Below, one piece after another: positions 18,063 through 27,407 of a stretch of DNA of 64,000 bases. This DNA comes from Chroogloeocystis siderophila 5.2 s.c.1. Lineage in GTDB: Bacteria; Cyanobacteriota; Cyanobacteriia; Cyanobacteriales; Chroococcidiopsidaceae. Made by a program: the position numbers and the translations under genes. The notes under the pieces are model-generated. The model did not search any database. It was not told the DNA's origin and saw nothing but the letters and a program-made list of their open reading frames with translations. The stretch is taken from assembly GCF_001904655.1 (NCBI RefSeq), contig NZ_MRCC01000015.1, positions 62,001 through 126,000 of the forward strand. Reading direction: 5' to 3'. How positions within the stretch are numbered: the stretch's first letter is position 1; the number at the start of each line of letters is the position of its first letter.

Positions 18063-18368
18063 TTACCACTTCAAGAGGTTAAATTGCTCCATATCTACAG
18101 TATCGCGGTTACGATAGATTGCGAGAATAATTGCTAATCCTACAGCAGCTTCGGCAGCAGCGACCGTAATCACGAATACTGTAAATACTTGACCTTTGAT
18201 TTCTAGTGGGTCTAAATAGCTAGAAAATGCCATCAAATTGAGATTTACCGCATTGAGTAGCAATTCGATCGACATCAGCACGCGGACGGCGTTACGGCTA
18301 GTAATTAAGCCGTAGATGCCAATACAAAATAAAGCCGCAGCTAGCAAGAGAAAGTACTGAAGTTGCAT
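18063..18368 (-). CDS. ndhE: NDH-1 subunit 4L (NdhE)
   Basis: A 101-residue membrane protein (NuoK type) with three transmembrane helices and the conserved Glu in [15 protein letters not shown] start it at the ATG at 18368 ([14 protein letters not shown]), the usual cyanobacterial start. The open frame extends 11 codons further upstream but that extension is not seen in the family. It is part of the proton-pumping membrane arm of NDH-1, which serves respiration, cyclic electron flow and CO2 uptake. It follows ndhG after a 79-base gap that contains a HIP1-centred hairpin. Confidence 0.96.
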   Translation of the reverse strand: MQLQYFLLLAAALFCIGIYGLITSRNAVRVLMSIELLLNAVNLNLMAFSSYLDPLEIKGQVFTVFVITVAAAEAAVGLAIILAIYRNRDTVDMEQFNLLKW

Positions 18369-18404
18369 ATTTCTTGATCTATCCTCAAACAAATCATACA
18401 TAAA

Positions 18405-18422
18405 AGCCTGCGATCGCAGGCT
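18405..18422 (-). promoter_or_regulatory. HIP1-centred hairpin between ndhG and ndhE
   Basis: An exact 18-base palindrome, AGCCTGCGATCGCAGGCT, has the HIP1 octamer at its centre. It can fold as a 7-base stem with a GATC loop. On the minus strand it is followed by TTTTATG, so it looks like a weak terminator or attenuator inside the ndh operon. Confidence 0.45.
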
Positions 18423-18447
18423 AAAAATGACGCACAGTTAAGTAACG

Positions 18448-19089
18448 CTACTCACTGCGACGATTATCATCTAAATTACTTGTTTTATCACTCGAAATTC
18501 CTACTAATTCGCGGGGGCGTTCGGGTAAAGTCAATACAGGTTGCTGCTGCTTGTCAGGCGTCATTACTTGGTCAGGCAAAAATTCGCGCCGCGCTAAAAT
18601 AATTGCCCCAACCATTGCCATAAGTAGTAGAACCGATGCTAGCTCAAAAGGCAACAAAAAGTCACTGAAGAAGTGCTGACCAATTAAAACAATCGTGGTA
18701 TCGTTGGATACTGCCTCAGTGGAATAAGCCCAAGGCGTAACCAAGACCATCGTACTTAATAAAACAAATAGCCCCGCACTAACGATCGCAGTTACAACCG
18801 GACGTACCCAGGCATTTGGCAGAGGTTTAAAGTCTTCGCGCTTGTTCACCAACATAATGGCGAATAAAATCAGGACGTTCACTGCACCGACGTAAATTAA
18901 TACTTGGGCTGTTGCCACAAAGTCAGCATTGAGCAACAAATACATTCCCGAAATACTGACAAACACACCCGCCAACAAAAAGGCAGAATAAACAATATTA
19001 GAAAACAGTACAACACCGAGGGCTGAACCAATCATCATCACAGCCAAGATGCCGAACGAAACAAGTTGTACTCCTTCAGCTAAATTCAC
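18448..19089 (-). CDS. ndhG: NDH-1 subunit 6 (NdhG)
   Basis: A 213-residue protein with five predicted transmembrane helices, homologous to NuoJ. Conserved text includes GVFVSISGMYLLLNADFVATAQ and VGAVNVLILFAIMLVNKRE, around the pi-bulge helix of complex I subunit 6. The C-terminal tail is polar. It belongs to the ndhA-I-G-E operon and is embedded in the thylakoid or plasma membrane. The gap to ndhI upstream is 92 bases and holds a TTGCTAA repeat run. Confidence 0.96.
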   Translation of the reverse strand: MNLAEGVQLVSFGILAVMMIGSALGVVLFSNIVYSAFLLAGVFVSISGMYLLLNADFVATAQVLIYVGAVNVLILFAIMLVNKREDFKPLPNAWVRPVVTAIVSAGLFVLLSTMVLVTPWAYSTEAVSNDTTIVLIGQHFFSDFLLPFELASVLLLMAMVGAIILARREFLPDQVMTPDKQQQPVLTLPERPRELVGISSDKTSNLDDNRRSE

Positions 19090-19181
19090 AGCTTTTTGTC
19101 CTTTGCTAGTTGCTAATTGCTAATTGCTAATGACGCATTCCACTAACAATTAATGCTCCTCACCCACTCTATAAAAAAATA

Positions 19182-19766
19182 CTACTTTTCCTGCTGTTCT
19201 AAAATTTCTTCAGGATGTAGTCCCGCGCCACGTGTGTTTGCAGGTAGGTCGTGAGGTGAGACAACGCCTTTTGGTAGGTAAACAAATTCGCGCAACGGTG
19301 TCACCATTGGGTCATCAGTCACTTTATAAGGCAAGCGTCCTAAGGCTACGTTGTCGTAGTTCAATTGATGGCGATCGTACGTACACAAGTCGTATTCTTC
19401 GGTCATCGATAGACAGTTTGTCGGACAATATTCTACGCAGTTACCGCAGAAGATACACACACCAAAATCGATGCTGTAGTGCTTCAGTTTTTTCTTTTTA
19501 CTCGCTTTATCAAATTCCCAGTCAACGACGGGTAAATTAATCGGACAAACCCGCACGCAAACTTCGCAAGAAATACACTTATCAAATTCAAAGTGAATGC
19601 GACCTCGGAAGCGTTCGGAAGGAATTAGTTTTTCGTAAGGGTATTGTATGGTAACTGGTCTGCGCCCCATATGGTCGAAAGTGACAGATAATCCTTGACC
19701 AATATAACGACCAGCCTGTACCGCGTCTTTCGCGTAATCACCAACTTGTTTGAGGAATTTTAACAT
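19182..19766 (-). CDS. ndhI: NDH-1 subunit I (NdhI), 2x[4Fe-4S] protein
   Basis: A 194-residue protein with two ferredoxin-type cluster motifs, [12 protein letters not shown] (about residues 64-75) and [12 protein letters not shown] (about 103-114). These ligate the N6a/N6b-like clusters of NDH-1. The N-terminal amphipathic region anchors it to the membrane arm. It accepts electrons from ferredoxin in the photosynthetic complex. It lies 44 bases after ndhA. Confidence 0.97.
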   Translation of the reverse strand: MLKFLKQVGDYAKDAVQAGRYIGQGLSVTFDHMGRRPVTIQYPYEKLIPSERFRGRIHFEFDKCISCEVCVRVCPINLPVVDWEFDKASKKKKLKHYSIDFGVCIFCGNCVEYCPTNCLSMTEEYDLCTYDRHQLNYDNVALGRLPYKVTDDPMVTPLREFVYLPKGVVSPHDLPANTRGAGLHPEEILEQQEK

Positions 19767-19810
19767 GGTGTGTCTCTCTCTTTATGTAGCTGTTAGCAAT
19801 CAGCTAATTG

Positions 19811-20929
19811 CTATCCACCAAAGGCAGTGGGAAAGGCAAGCTTCAAGGCTGCGGTTAACAGTAGATTTGCCAAGCTAACTGGTAATAAAAACTTCCAGCC
19901 TAAATCGAGCAACTGGTCAATGCGTACCCTAGGTACTGTCCAGCGTAATAAAATTGCTGTGAATACAAGGAAGTAGGCTTTGAGTACAGTCATTGTGATA
20001 CCCAATGAAGCGTCTACTATCTCTAACCAAGGACTTGTTTCACTGACACCGAACCAACCAGCAAGTAAGTCTAGCGGAATAGGAGATTCCCAACCGCCTA
20101 AATATAAGACTGTGACGAGGAGCGCGGATAGCACCAAGTTGACGTAGGATGCAACATAGTACAGCGCGAACTTCATTCCTGCGTATTCGGTTTGATAACC
20201 TGCAACGAGTTCTTCTTCGGCTTCGGGTAAGTCAAAGGGCATTCTTTCGCACTCTGCTAATGCCGAAATCCAGAAGATAATAAATCCAATCGGCTGTCGC
20301 CAGACATTCCAGCCAAGAATGCCATAGCCTGATTGCTGTTCGACAATATCGATGCTACTGAGGCTATTCGACATCATGACGACTGCGAGGACTGCAAGCG
20401 CTAAGGGAATTTCATAACTAATTGATTGTGCTGCTGCCCTCAAACCACCTAGTAGTGAGTACTTGTTGTTTGACGCATAGCCTGACATCAATAATCCAAT
20501 CGGTTGAACGCTGGACAACGCAATCCACAAAAAGACTCCTGTAGCCACATTTGTGATTGCCAGATTTTCGCCAAACGGCACAATCAGATATGACAAAAAG
20601 ACTGGTAGGACAACAATGATTGGTCCTAAAGTAAATAGCCAAGGATCTGACTTGGCAGGGATGATGTCTTCTTTAAAAACGAACTTGATACCATCGGCAA
20701 CCGGAGATAATAAGCCAAAAGGACCCATAAATTCTGGACCAATGCGCTGTTGCGCGGCGGCTGAAATCTTTCGTTCTTGCCAAATGGTTACTAGTACTCC
20801 TACAGTTGCGCCAATTAACATTAGTACCATCGGGACTGGCATCCAAACAGCTTTGGCTGCGCCTGCTGGTAGCCCTAAGTCGATCAGCGATTTGATGAAA
20901 CTTCCTTGGAGGTCAATTCCTGTACTCAT
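19811..20929 (-). CDS. ndhA: NDH-1 subunit 1 (NdhA)
   Basis: A 372-residue membrane protein homologous to NuoH, with about eight helices. It is recognisable by [20 protein letters not shown], the quinone-site loop [16 protein letters not shown] and the nearby [15 protein letters not shown]. It links the quinone chamber to the membrane arm. First gene of the ndhA-I-G-E-nadK run. A promoter probably lies in the 316-base gap to gltA, although gltA is on the same strand and could also feed transcripts in. Confidence 0.97.
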   Translation of the reverse strand: MSTGIDLQGSFIKSLIDLGLPAGAAKAVWMPVPMVLMLIGATVGVLVTIWQERKISAAAQQRIGPEFMGPFGLLSPVADGIKFVFKEDIIPAKSDPWLFTLGPIIVVLPVFLSYLIVPFGENLAITNVATGVFLWIALSSVQPIGLLMSGYASNNKYSLLGGLRAAAQSISYEIPLALAVLAVVMMSNSLSSIDIVEQQSGYGILGWNVWRQPIGFIIFWISALAECERMPFDLPEAEEELVAGYQTEYAGMKFALYYVASYVNLVLSALLVTVLYLGGWESPIPLDLLAGWFGVSETSPWLEIVDASLGITMTVLKAYFLVFTAILLRWTVPRVRIDQLLDLGWKFLLPVSLANLLLTAALKLAFPTAFGG

Positions 20930-21245
20930 GTTTTCTTTGTTAAAGTTGTCGCATGATGGCGATCGCCATCGCCGCTGTAGTTAATATTTGTAAATTCATT
21001 CCCTACTTTTTTCAGGACATGTCTTGATTGTGAAGATATTTTTACCTTTCAATGCCTAGTATATCGTTGTCTGGTTAGCTCCAAAAAACCTTCACTGAGA
21101 AATTCTACTTATACCTGTGTTTAGTTTTGCTGTCTAGGAAAGAAGAGCAACGAGGACTAAGAGTTATGAGTTCTTAGCGTTGAGTGTGTTGAGTGTTGAG
21201 TCAAGAAAATCTTAATTCAAAACCCGCGCATTCAAAACTAAATTT
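20930..21245. other. Intergenic region between gltA and ndhA
   Basis: A 316-base gap. It likely holds the gltA terminator and the ndhA promoter, but I see no strong hairpin. It contains a GAGTGTGTTGAGTGTTGAGT run. No gene is recognised. Confidence 0.4.
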
Positions 21246-22382
21246 TCAGCGTTGCTCGATGGGTGTATAGGCAACGTCATGATGACCTGTATACACTTGG
21301 GTGGGGCGAAAAATGCGATTCTCAGCAAGTTGCTCTTTCCAGTGCGCTAACCAACCGGCGACGCGGGCGATCGCAAATACTGGCGTAAATAAGTCTGTAG
21401 GAATTCCCATCTTCCTGTACACTAAACCAGAGTAAAAGTCAACGTTAGGATAAATTCCTTTGTGACCGAGTTTTTCGGCGATCGCGCGTTCTAATTCAAC
21501 TGCAATATCGTAGTACTTGTCGTAGCCAAATTTATCAAACATTTGCTCGGCGAGCTTCTGTAGAATTGTTGCTCTTGGGTCTTTGACTTTGTATACGCGA
21601 TGTCCAAAGCCCATAATTTTTGCTTTGCGTTGCAAGCGATCTTCTAGATAGGGGCGGACGTTTTCTACCGAGCCAATTTCTTCCAGCATTCCGATGACTT
21701 CTTCATTCGCGCCACCGTGTAAAGGTCCACCTAAGGTTCCGACTGCGGAAGCAACAACCGCGTAAGGATCGGTAAGCGTAGAAGCGGTAACGCGCGCCGA
21801 GAATGTCGAAGCATTCATTGTATGTTCGGCATGAAGTGTTAAACAAACATCAAAAATCCGCGCCATCAACGGGTCAGGTTCGCGTTCGCTGAGCATATAA
21901 AGAAAGTTAGCCGAATAATCTAAGTCATCGCGCGGGCGTACTGGGTCATTTCCTTTACGCATCAACTGAAACGCAGCCACCATTGTGGGAATCGTCGCGA
22001 GGAGTCGAACGACTGCATCGCGAATATAAACAGGGTTATCTAAGTCACGGCGTGAGTAAAATAAACCAAGTGCGGCGGCGGAAGCTTGCAACGCGTCCAT
22101 CGGATGACCGCTTTCAGGAAAGCTTTTCATCATGTCGCGAATGCGATATTTGATCCGGCGGTGATAGCGGACTTCGTGTTCAAACTCGATTAATTCATCT
22201 TTTGTAGGCAGCTTACCCCAAATGAGAAGATACGCTGTTTCCAAAAAGGTACTATTGTCCGCAAGGTCTTCAATGCGGATACCACGATACTCCAGTATTC
22301 CTTCTTGTCCATTAACAAAGCTAATACTAGATTGGGCGGCGGGAATGCCTTCTAAACCTGGCTTAAATTCGCAGACGGACAT
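21246..22382 (-). CDS. gltA: Citrate synthase
   Basis: A 378-residue enzyme that condenses acetyl-CoA and oxaloacetate to citrate. Family landmarks are the active-site His in TLHAEHTMNAS, GGPLHGGANEEV and the MGFGHRVYKVKDPRA block holding the catalytic His, with the later Asp in NVDFYSGLV. Length is of the short type II-like cyanobacterial class. It stands alone upstream of the ndh operon, and a promoter is expected in 22383-22679. Confidence 0.97.
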   Translation of the reverse strand: MSVCEFKPGLEGIPAAQSSISFVNGQEGILEYRGIRIEDLADNSTFLETAYLLIWGKLPTKDELIEFEHEVRYHRRIKYRIRDMMKSFPESGHPMDALQASAAALGLFYSRRDLDNPVYIRDAVVRLLATIPTMVAAFQLMRKGNDPVRPRDDLDYSANFLYMLSEREPDPLMARIFDVCLTLHAEHTMNASTFSARVTASTLTDPYAVVASAVGTLGGPLHGGANEEVIGMLEEIGSVENVRPYLEDRLQRKAKIMGFGHRVYKVKDPRATILQKLAEQMFDKFGYDKYYDIAVELERAIAEKLGHKGIYPNVDFYSGLVYRKMGIPTDLFTPVFAIARVAGWLAHWKEQLAENRIFRPTQVYTGHHDVAYTPIEQR

Positions 22383-22679
22383 GGCTACACCAGCTGCTTG
22401 TGTGTAAGTACAATACTCTACGCTAACTTACCAGAAACTGGTGTTGTGTCGCTCTTTTTACCAGAATTATCTTTTGGAGGAGTCAGAGGACGCGCTTCGC
22501 GCAGACCTACGGTTCAGGGGTCGGGGGTCAAGAAAAATTTATGCTTGAACATATAGAATTGAAGATGAGCACCTTGTATATCAGTACAACTCTGCGTTTT
22601 CTTGGCGACTAAAGCCATAGATTTGAATCTCTTATATTGGTTCGTTCCCTGACCTCTGACCTCTTCTTGATAAAACTGG
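22383..22679. other. Intergenic region upstream of gltA
   Basis: This gap of about 300 bases holds a GGTTCAGGGGTCGGGGGTCA-type repeat near 22511 and its approximate inverse (CCCTGACCTCTGACCTC) near 22646. Together they could pair as a long weak stem. Related GGTCAGGGGTCAG strings stand near 51371 and 62617. No gene is seen. Confidence 0.4.
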
Positions 22680-23171
22680 TCACAACAAAAACTTGGGTGG
22701 AGTCAACCAAAATAACTGAGCTTGACCGATGGGTGAATCTGTTTCTGGTAGTGTTAACCCAATGATACCTGCTTTTTTTAGTATTAGCCTAGCGCGATCT
22801 TCACCCCAAACTAGAATTTCTGCCCATTGTCCTAAATTCGGTTGATGACCTACAAGAGCTAATTGCGTTTGCTGGGGGTATTGTTGCGCTTTGAGCCAGT
22901 CTAACCAATCATAGATACTACCATTAGGCGCAAGGTGAGCCGATTCAGTAATTTCTCGACTCAGTTTATACTCGTGTAAGATTTCTGCGGTTTGCCGCGA
23001 TCGCACCAAAGGACTAGTCAACACAACATCAAACCGCACGCCCAAATCGTACAAACGCCCTGCGACTTGACGCGTTTTATCTTTCCCTTTGTTAGTAAGC
23101 GATCGCACTTCGTCGGGGATACCAATTTCTCTTTCTTGCGCGATGCCGTGTCGAATAAGATAGATTTCCAC
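22680..23171 (-). CDS. sixA: SixA-type phosphohistidine phosphatase
   Basis: A 163-residue histidine phosphatase superfamily enzyme. It has the catalytic LIRHG at residues 5-9 (His8 is the phospho-acceptor), the SPLVRSRQTAEIL block and a second His in LVGHQPNLG. The short length with no extra domains is typical of SixA, which removes phosphate from phosphohistidine in phosphotransfer proteins. It ends a minus-strand pair with the DHH phosphoesterase (gap about 50 bases), so the two may be co-transcribed. The physiological target in cyanobacteria is not defined. Confidence 0.88.
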   Translation of the reverse strand: MEIYLIRHGIAQEREIGIPDEVRSLTNKGKDKTRQVAGRLYDLGVRFDVVLTSPLVRSRQTAEILHEYKLSREITESAHLAPNGSIYDWLDWLKAQQYPQQTQLALVGHQPNLGQWAEILVWGEDRARLILKKAGIIGLTLPETDSPIGQAQLFWLTPPKFLL

Positions 23172-23223
23172 TGGGGTTACGATAGTAGGCTATTAGTAGG
23201 ACACTTAGCTTATCTGTTCTACT

Positions 23224-24492
23224 TTATTCGGTTTGAATTGGATTATCTTTAGGGTTGACGAGCCGCAAGAGTTTTTGCTTGATTTGAGCGTCAAAGACTT
23301 CCCACTTTTTCTTGGCGTACTCTGATGTTTCGATGTAACCTGACAAAAACCCGATTGGAATTTCAAAGCCGCCAGCACTTGTACGACCACCACCGAAAAA
23401 GCGTCCGTGACTGTCTTGTCCAAATGCTTCTTTAATAAACTCATCTGGATCGAGTGTGAGTTTTGTTGTGCGCAACGAACCAACAACGATTTCGAGTTCT
23501 TCGTCTTCGTCGTGAACGATTCCGTAAACAACTGCGGTGTGTACGTTCTCTTCTGTCACTAGAAAATCTGCTGCTTGGGGGATGGCATCGCGGTCATCAT
23601 AGCGTAAGTATCCAACACCAGCGATTGAGAAGTTATTTTGCACCATGCGGTTTTTCAGCGATCGCTCGATGACGTCCATCACGCGCTTTGAGCGATTGGC
23701 TTGTAAAATGGCGTTGAGTAACTGCGCGTCATAAAATCGACTCAGATAGGCAGCCGCTAAGAAATCTTCTTCTTGTGCTTGCATTAAGCGGTCTGTGTCT
23801 GAGCGCAAACCATGCATCAATGCCGTCGCACACTTGATATGCTGAGGAACACTACTATCTAGTTTGAGTAATCCTGCTTGGAGATATTGGGTAAAAATTG
23901 TTGCTGTTGCGCGAACCGTCGGACGTAAATCGACAAACTCAGCTTTTAAGTCGCCCTGGAAGCTGTGGTGGTCAATAATTGCTGTAATCGGAATTCCACT
24001 TTCTTGGACAACTGACAATAACTGGCTCGTTGTCCCTTGATTATCTATCAACGCACAACCTGTGTACATTGATAAATCTTTACTTTTGGCTGCTTGTGCT
24101 GTCCAGCGTTGTGCGGGTAAACCAGTTAACTTAACAAGTGCGATGTTTTCTTGATGGCTAAGCGTCCCAGCATAGACGATATCACAGTGAATCTCATATT
24201 CCTGGGCGATTAATTGATAAGTCCAAGCACTAGAAAGTGCGTCTGGGTCTGGAAAATCTTGTAGAATAACTAGCTGGCGCTCTTGTCGATGTTGCTCTAA
24301 GATATGCCGCAAGGCATCTGCTTTTTGCACCAACGATGAGTGATTCCGCTGGGCTTGATGGTTGCCCAGTTCACTCGTTGTCATTGGGGAGGTATCAGGA
24401 GCCGGTAATTCCACCGTTGCTACTAAATGGGGGTCTTCTGTAAGCTCTTGAGAATACGAACTATTTGACAAGTGAGACGAATTCAAATCCAT
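23224..24492 (-). CDS. DHH family phosphoesterase (NrnA-like)
   Basis: A 422-residue DHH/DHHA1 protein. A Ser/Thr-rich N-terminal leader of about 70 residues precedes the catalytic part. The DHH motif is in IIDHHSFQGDL near residue 175, and the C-terminal DHHA1 motif is GGGRTSAGGFEIPIG. The first metal motif reads DFPDPDALSS, with Phe where many family members have His. I take this as a feature of the cyanobacterial subfamily, but that needs an alignment. Likely a Mn-dependent phosphodiesterase acting on oligoribonucleotides, pAp or cyclic dinucleotide products; the substrate cannot be chosen from sequence. Confidence 0.85.
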   Translation of the reverse strand: MDLNSSHLSNSSYSQELTEDPHLVATVELPAPDTSPMTTSELGNHQAQRNHSSLVQKADALRHILEQHRQERQLVILQDFPDPDALSSAWTYQLIAQEYEIHCDIVYAGTLSHQENIALVKLTGLPAQRWTAQAAKSKDLSMYTGCALIDNQGTTSQLLSVVQESGIPITAIIDHHSFQGDLKAEFVDLRPTVRATATIFTQYLQAGLLKLDSSVPQHIKCATALMHGLRSDTDRLMQAQEEDFLAAAYLSRFYDAQLLNAILQANRSKRVMDVIERSLKNRMVQNNFSIAGVGYLRYDDRDAIPQAADFLVTEENVHTAVVYGIVHDEDEELEIVVGSLRTTKLTLDPDEFIKEAFGQDSHGRFFGGGRTSAGGFEIPIGFLSGYIETSEYAKKKWEVFDAQIKQKLLRLVNPKDNPIQTE

Positions 24493-24804
24493 AAACTGAA
24501 TTTTTGTGAGTGTGAGGCGCGAGTTTAGGCAGTCAATAACTTTTTGATATTAACTAGCTATTGAGGCTACACACTACAATTGTCGCAAAAATCTTGGCGT
24601 GCGACGCTAGTCCTTATAGCCTATCTTTTATTAGAGGTAAATTCGGTATTAAAAATTGCGATTGACTTATTCCATAAACTGCTTTGTATTTGACAACCGA
24701 TTGCACGCACTATTAAGTAGTAATACTCAATTAAACTTGAGCTTGTCAAAGCATTATAAGTATATAAAAAGAACCAGATCTCAAAACTACAGTTTATTTA
24801 TGAT
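24493..24804. other. Intergenic region between HNH nuclease and DHH genes
   Basis: About 310 bases, AT-rich. It contains the promoter region of the DHH gene (near 24493) and the 3' flank of the HNH gene's downstream side. No hairpin, RNA or gene is recognised. Confidence 0.35.
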
Positions 24805-25302
24805 TTAAAGACCAATAATGTATTTTTGCCATTCATCATGTAGCCCGCTTTTGAGATGCTTGCTAACTTCAAAATATAAGCTACTGTAAGGTTTACGGGG
24901 AAGGTGATGAAGATACATATGTGCTTCAACAGGGGTGCGATTGCCTTTTTTAACGTTGCAACGAACGCAAGCAGTCACGATATTTTCCCACGCATCACCC
25001 CCGCCACGCGATCGCGGTACAACATGATCCAGCGTTAAATCATCTCCTGTGTAGCCGCAATATTGACAAGTGTGACTGTCACGATGAAGAATGTTACGGC
25101 GAGTTAAAGGAATTTCTTTGTAAGGAACGCGTACGTAGTGACGCAACCGGATAACGGTTGGCAGGGGAAAATCGGCATAAAGATGCTTACCGTTATGTTC
25201 TACCCGCTCAGCTTTGCCTTTGATTAACAGAACAACTGCGCGCCGCCAGCTCGTAATATTGAGCGGTTCGTAAGAGGCGTTCAGGACTAGAACCTTAGCC
25301 AT
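24805..25302 (-). CDS. HNH endonuclease family protein
   Basis: A 165-residue protein with a complete HNH core: CQYCG (Cys79, Cys82), LTLDHVVPRSRGGGDAWENI (Asp92-His93, Asn107) and CVRCN (Cys112, Cys115). The four cysteines bind a structural zinc. This stand-alone short form with an N-terminal MAKVLVLNASYEPLNITSW is very widely conserved in cyanobacteria and other bacteria and is not a restriction enzyme partner here. No methyltransferase or phage gene is nearby. Its housekeeping role is unknown. Confidence 0.9.
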   Translation of the reverse strand: MAKVLVLNASYEPLNITSWRRAVVLLIKGKAERVEHNGKHLYADFPLPTVIRLRHYVRVPYKEIPLTRRNILHRDSHTCQYCGYTGDDLTLDHVVPRSRGGGDAWENIVTACVRCNVKKGNRTPVEAHMYLHHLPRKPYSSLYFEVSKHLKSGLHDEWQKYIIGL

Positions 25303-25564
25303 TGATGGTCGCTCAAGCCAATATTTTTTACAGATAGTAACACAACTACATTACGCTATGCAGCTTTTAGCGGCAAGTCTGGTCAAGTCTTTTACTCACA
25401 CTGCCAACATATATACACTTTTGCAAGCAACACTTGCGACAAATTAAGGCAGTACTTGTGACAATCGCGGTTTGAAAGCTAAACTTCCTAATCAAATCAG
25501 CTAATTGCCAAGCGCTAAACGCTAACGGCTTTAATTCGAGTGTGGATAAGGTGAAGGAGCAAAA

Positions 25565-26737
25565 ATGACTTTAAGTTGGCAGCAACCAATAGCAACAATG
25601 CGATGCGATCGCGCATGGGTAGAAATTAGCCTAGGATCTTTAGCACACAACATCCATCAGCTACAAAGTTTATTATCTGCAAAAACGCACTTGATGGCAG
25701 TCGTCAAAGCAGATGCTTACGGTCATGGTGCTGTTACGGTAGCGGAGACTGTCTTGCAAGCTGGGGCGAGTTGGTTAGGGGTGGCAACGGTTCCTGAAGG
25801 CATCGAGTTAAGAGAAGCAGGAATTAGCGCACCGATTTTGATTTTAGGCGCAACGCATACACCAGAACAAATCAAAGCGATCGCGCATTGGCAACTCCAG
25901 CCGACAGTATGTAGCTTTAAGCAAGCGCTGGTTTTTGCGGAGACATTAAAGACAACAAATCAACTCTTACCTGTACACCTCAAACTCGATACAGGAATGT
26001 CGCGGCTTGGGCCTTCTTGGCAACAAGCTGTTGAGTTTGTCCAATTAATTCAAGGGGTGCCTAACTTAAAAATTGCCAGCATTTATTCGCACTTAGCAAC
26101 CGCAGAAAGCATCGACCAAACAATCTTAAGGCAGCAACAGCAAAATTTTGAGCAGGCGATCACGCAAATCAAACGCTCAAACCTACAACTTTTTCAGCAC
26201 AAGCAAATCCAACCCGCGTTGCACTTGGCGAACTCAGCTGCTACACTCACGGCTCCTGATTTGCACTACGATATGGTTCGTGTCGGTTTAGCGATGTATG
26301 GACTTTATCCTGCTGTTCATTTAGCAGTGATTGACCTCAAGCCTGTAATGCAAGTTAAAGCGCGCATAACACAAGTCAAAAAAATCCCTGCGGGAACCGG
26401 AGTCAGTTATGGTCATAAATTTGTAAGCGATCGCGCGATGCAGATAGCCGTAGTCGGTATCGGTTATGCGGATGGAGTTCCGCGCAACTTGTCGAATCAA
26501 ATGACAGTATTAGTTCGCGGTCAGCAAGTCCCGCAGATTGGCGCAATTACGATGGATCAACTGATGTTGGATGTCAGTGCGATCGCAGATGTTCATGAAG
26601 GCGAAGTCGTGACGTTACTTGGTGAAGATGGTAGCCAAAAAATTTCAGCTGATGACTGGGCAAAGCAGTTAAATACAATTTCGTGGGAAATTCTTTGCAG
26701 TTTCAAGCACCGATTACCACGCGTTGCTGTGCCATAA
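25565..26737 (+). CDS. alr: Alanine racemase
   Basis: A 390-residue PLP enzyme that interconverts L- and D-alanine for peptidoglycan. The PLP lysine is Lys48 in AVVKADAYGHG. The substrate-side Tyr lies in GTGVSYGHKF, and other conserved blocks are HLKLDTGMSRLG and GYADGVPRNL. Start ATG at 25565 after a GGAGCAAAA ribosome site. Single gene on the plus strand, facing the minus-strand repeat-protein gene. Confidence 0.96.
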   Translation: MTLSWQQPIATMRCDRAWVEISLGSLAHNIHQLQSLLSAKTHLMAVVKADAYGHGAVTVAETVLQAGASWLGVATVPEGIELREAGISAPILILGATHTPEQIKAIAHWQLQPTVCSFKQALVFAETLKTTNQLLPVHLKLDTGMSRLGPSWQQAVEFVQLIQGVPNLKIASIYSHLATAESIDQTILRQQQQNFEQAITQIKRSNLQLFQHKQIQPALHLANSAATLTAPDLHYDMVRVGLAMYGLYPAVHLAVIDLKPVMQVKARITQVKKIPAGTGVSYGHKFVSDRAMQIAVVGIGYADGVPRNLSNQMTVLVRGQQVPQIGAITMDQLMLDVSAIADVHEGEVVTLLGEDGSQKISADDWAKQLNTISWEILCSFKHRLPRVAVP

Positions 26738-26955
26738 AGTTGGTAAGCATGAAGAAAAGATCAGAGTAGTTCAGAAGACGCGTGTCAACTACTCCTTGTT
26801 GGGAAACGTGAAGCGATTTAGCGAGTTTTGCAGTGGCATATATTTTTGTGTACCTCTTAGTTTCCACAAAAAGGTGAGAAAAGAAGGCAATAAGTTTGTT
26901 GTAGGAACTGGCGTGGATAGGAAAAGGTATCACGCCAGGCTTAAGAGATTTAATA

Positions 26956-27339
26956 TTAATCTACAAAGTCTGTTGACATATCAGATAAAGCTTCATCAGC
27001 GGCGATTGGGCGGTTTCCATCAATGTTGAGTCTACCTTTGACTTCAAAATTATCTGCGGCGATCGGACGTTCGCCATCTATATACACAGTGTTTTGCACT
27101 TTTAGATTACTCGGATCGATTGGGCGTTTGCCGTCAATATTGAGAGTGTCGCGATCGCTAAACTCGTTTACGGCGATCGGACGTTCGCCATCTTCCTCAT
27201 AGGTATCCTTGACTTCAAAATTATCTGCGGCGATCGGACGTTCGCCATCATCAATGATCGTGCCTTGAATCTCCAAATTACTTGGGTCAACCGGACGACT
27301 AGGAGAACCAACTTGCTTGGATGTTTGCTTTTTTTCCAT
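26956..27339 (-). CDS. Six-fold 19-residue repeat protein, unknown function
   Basis: A 127-residue acidic, soluble protein made almost wholly of six tandem 19-residue units. The Arg-Pro pair recurs at 15, 34, 53, 72, 91 and 110, exactly 19 apart. The unit is roughly DGERPIAADNFEVKDTYEE, with Asp-Gly before and Ile/Val after Arg-Pro. There is no signal peptide, membrane segment, cysteine or known catalytic motif. At DNA level one unit is nearly identical at 27036-27077 and 27211-27252, which indicates recent unit duplication. It follows the YjzC-like gene by 68 bases on the same strand. I do not recognise the family. The strict period suggests a small repeat fold (solenoid or beta-type) or a multivalent linear motif. 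Confidence 0.75.
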   Translation of the reverse strand: MEKKQTSKQVGSPSRPVDPSNLEIQGTIIDDGERPIAADNFEVKDTYEEDGERPIAVNEFSDRDTLNIDGKRPIDPSNLKVQNTVYIDGERPIAADNFEVKGRLNIDGNRPIAADEALSDMSTDFVD

Positions 27340-27407
27340 TTTTGAGAATGCCTTGATACTTAGTTTTAACGCGTGATGTGTGTATTTGATTTAACTTACA
27401 TTGCCTT

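Noticed and set aside
20553-20984. 143-codon plus-strand frame opposite ndhA
   Set aside because: Antisense to a clear ndhA and with no motif of its own.
26956-27339. Possible CRISPR-like direct repeats
   Set aside because: The DNA repeats are in-frame 57-base codon repeats of an open gene with no unique spacers; they are protein repeats.
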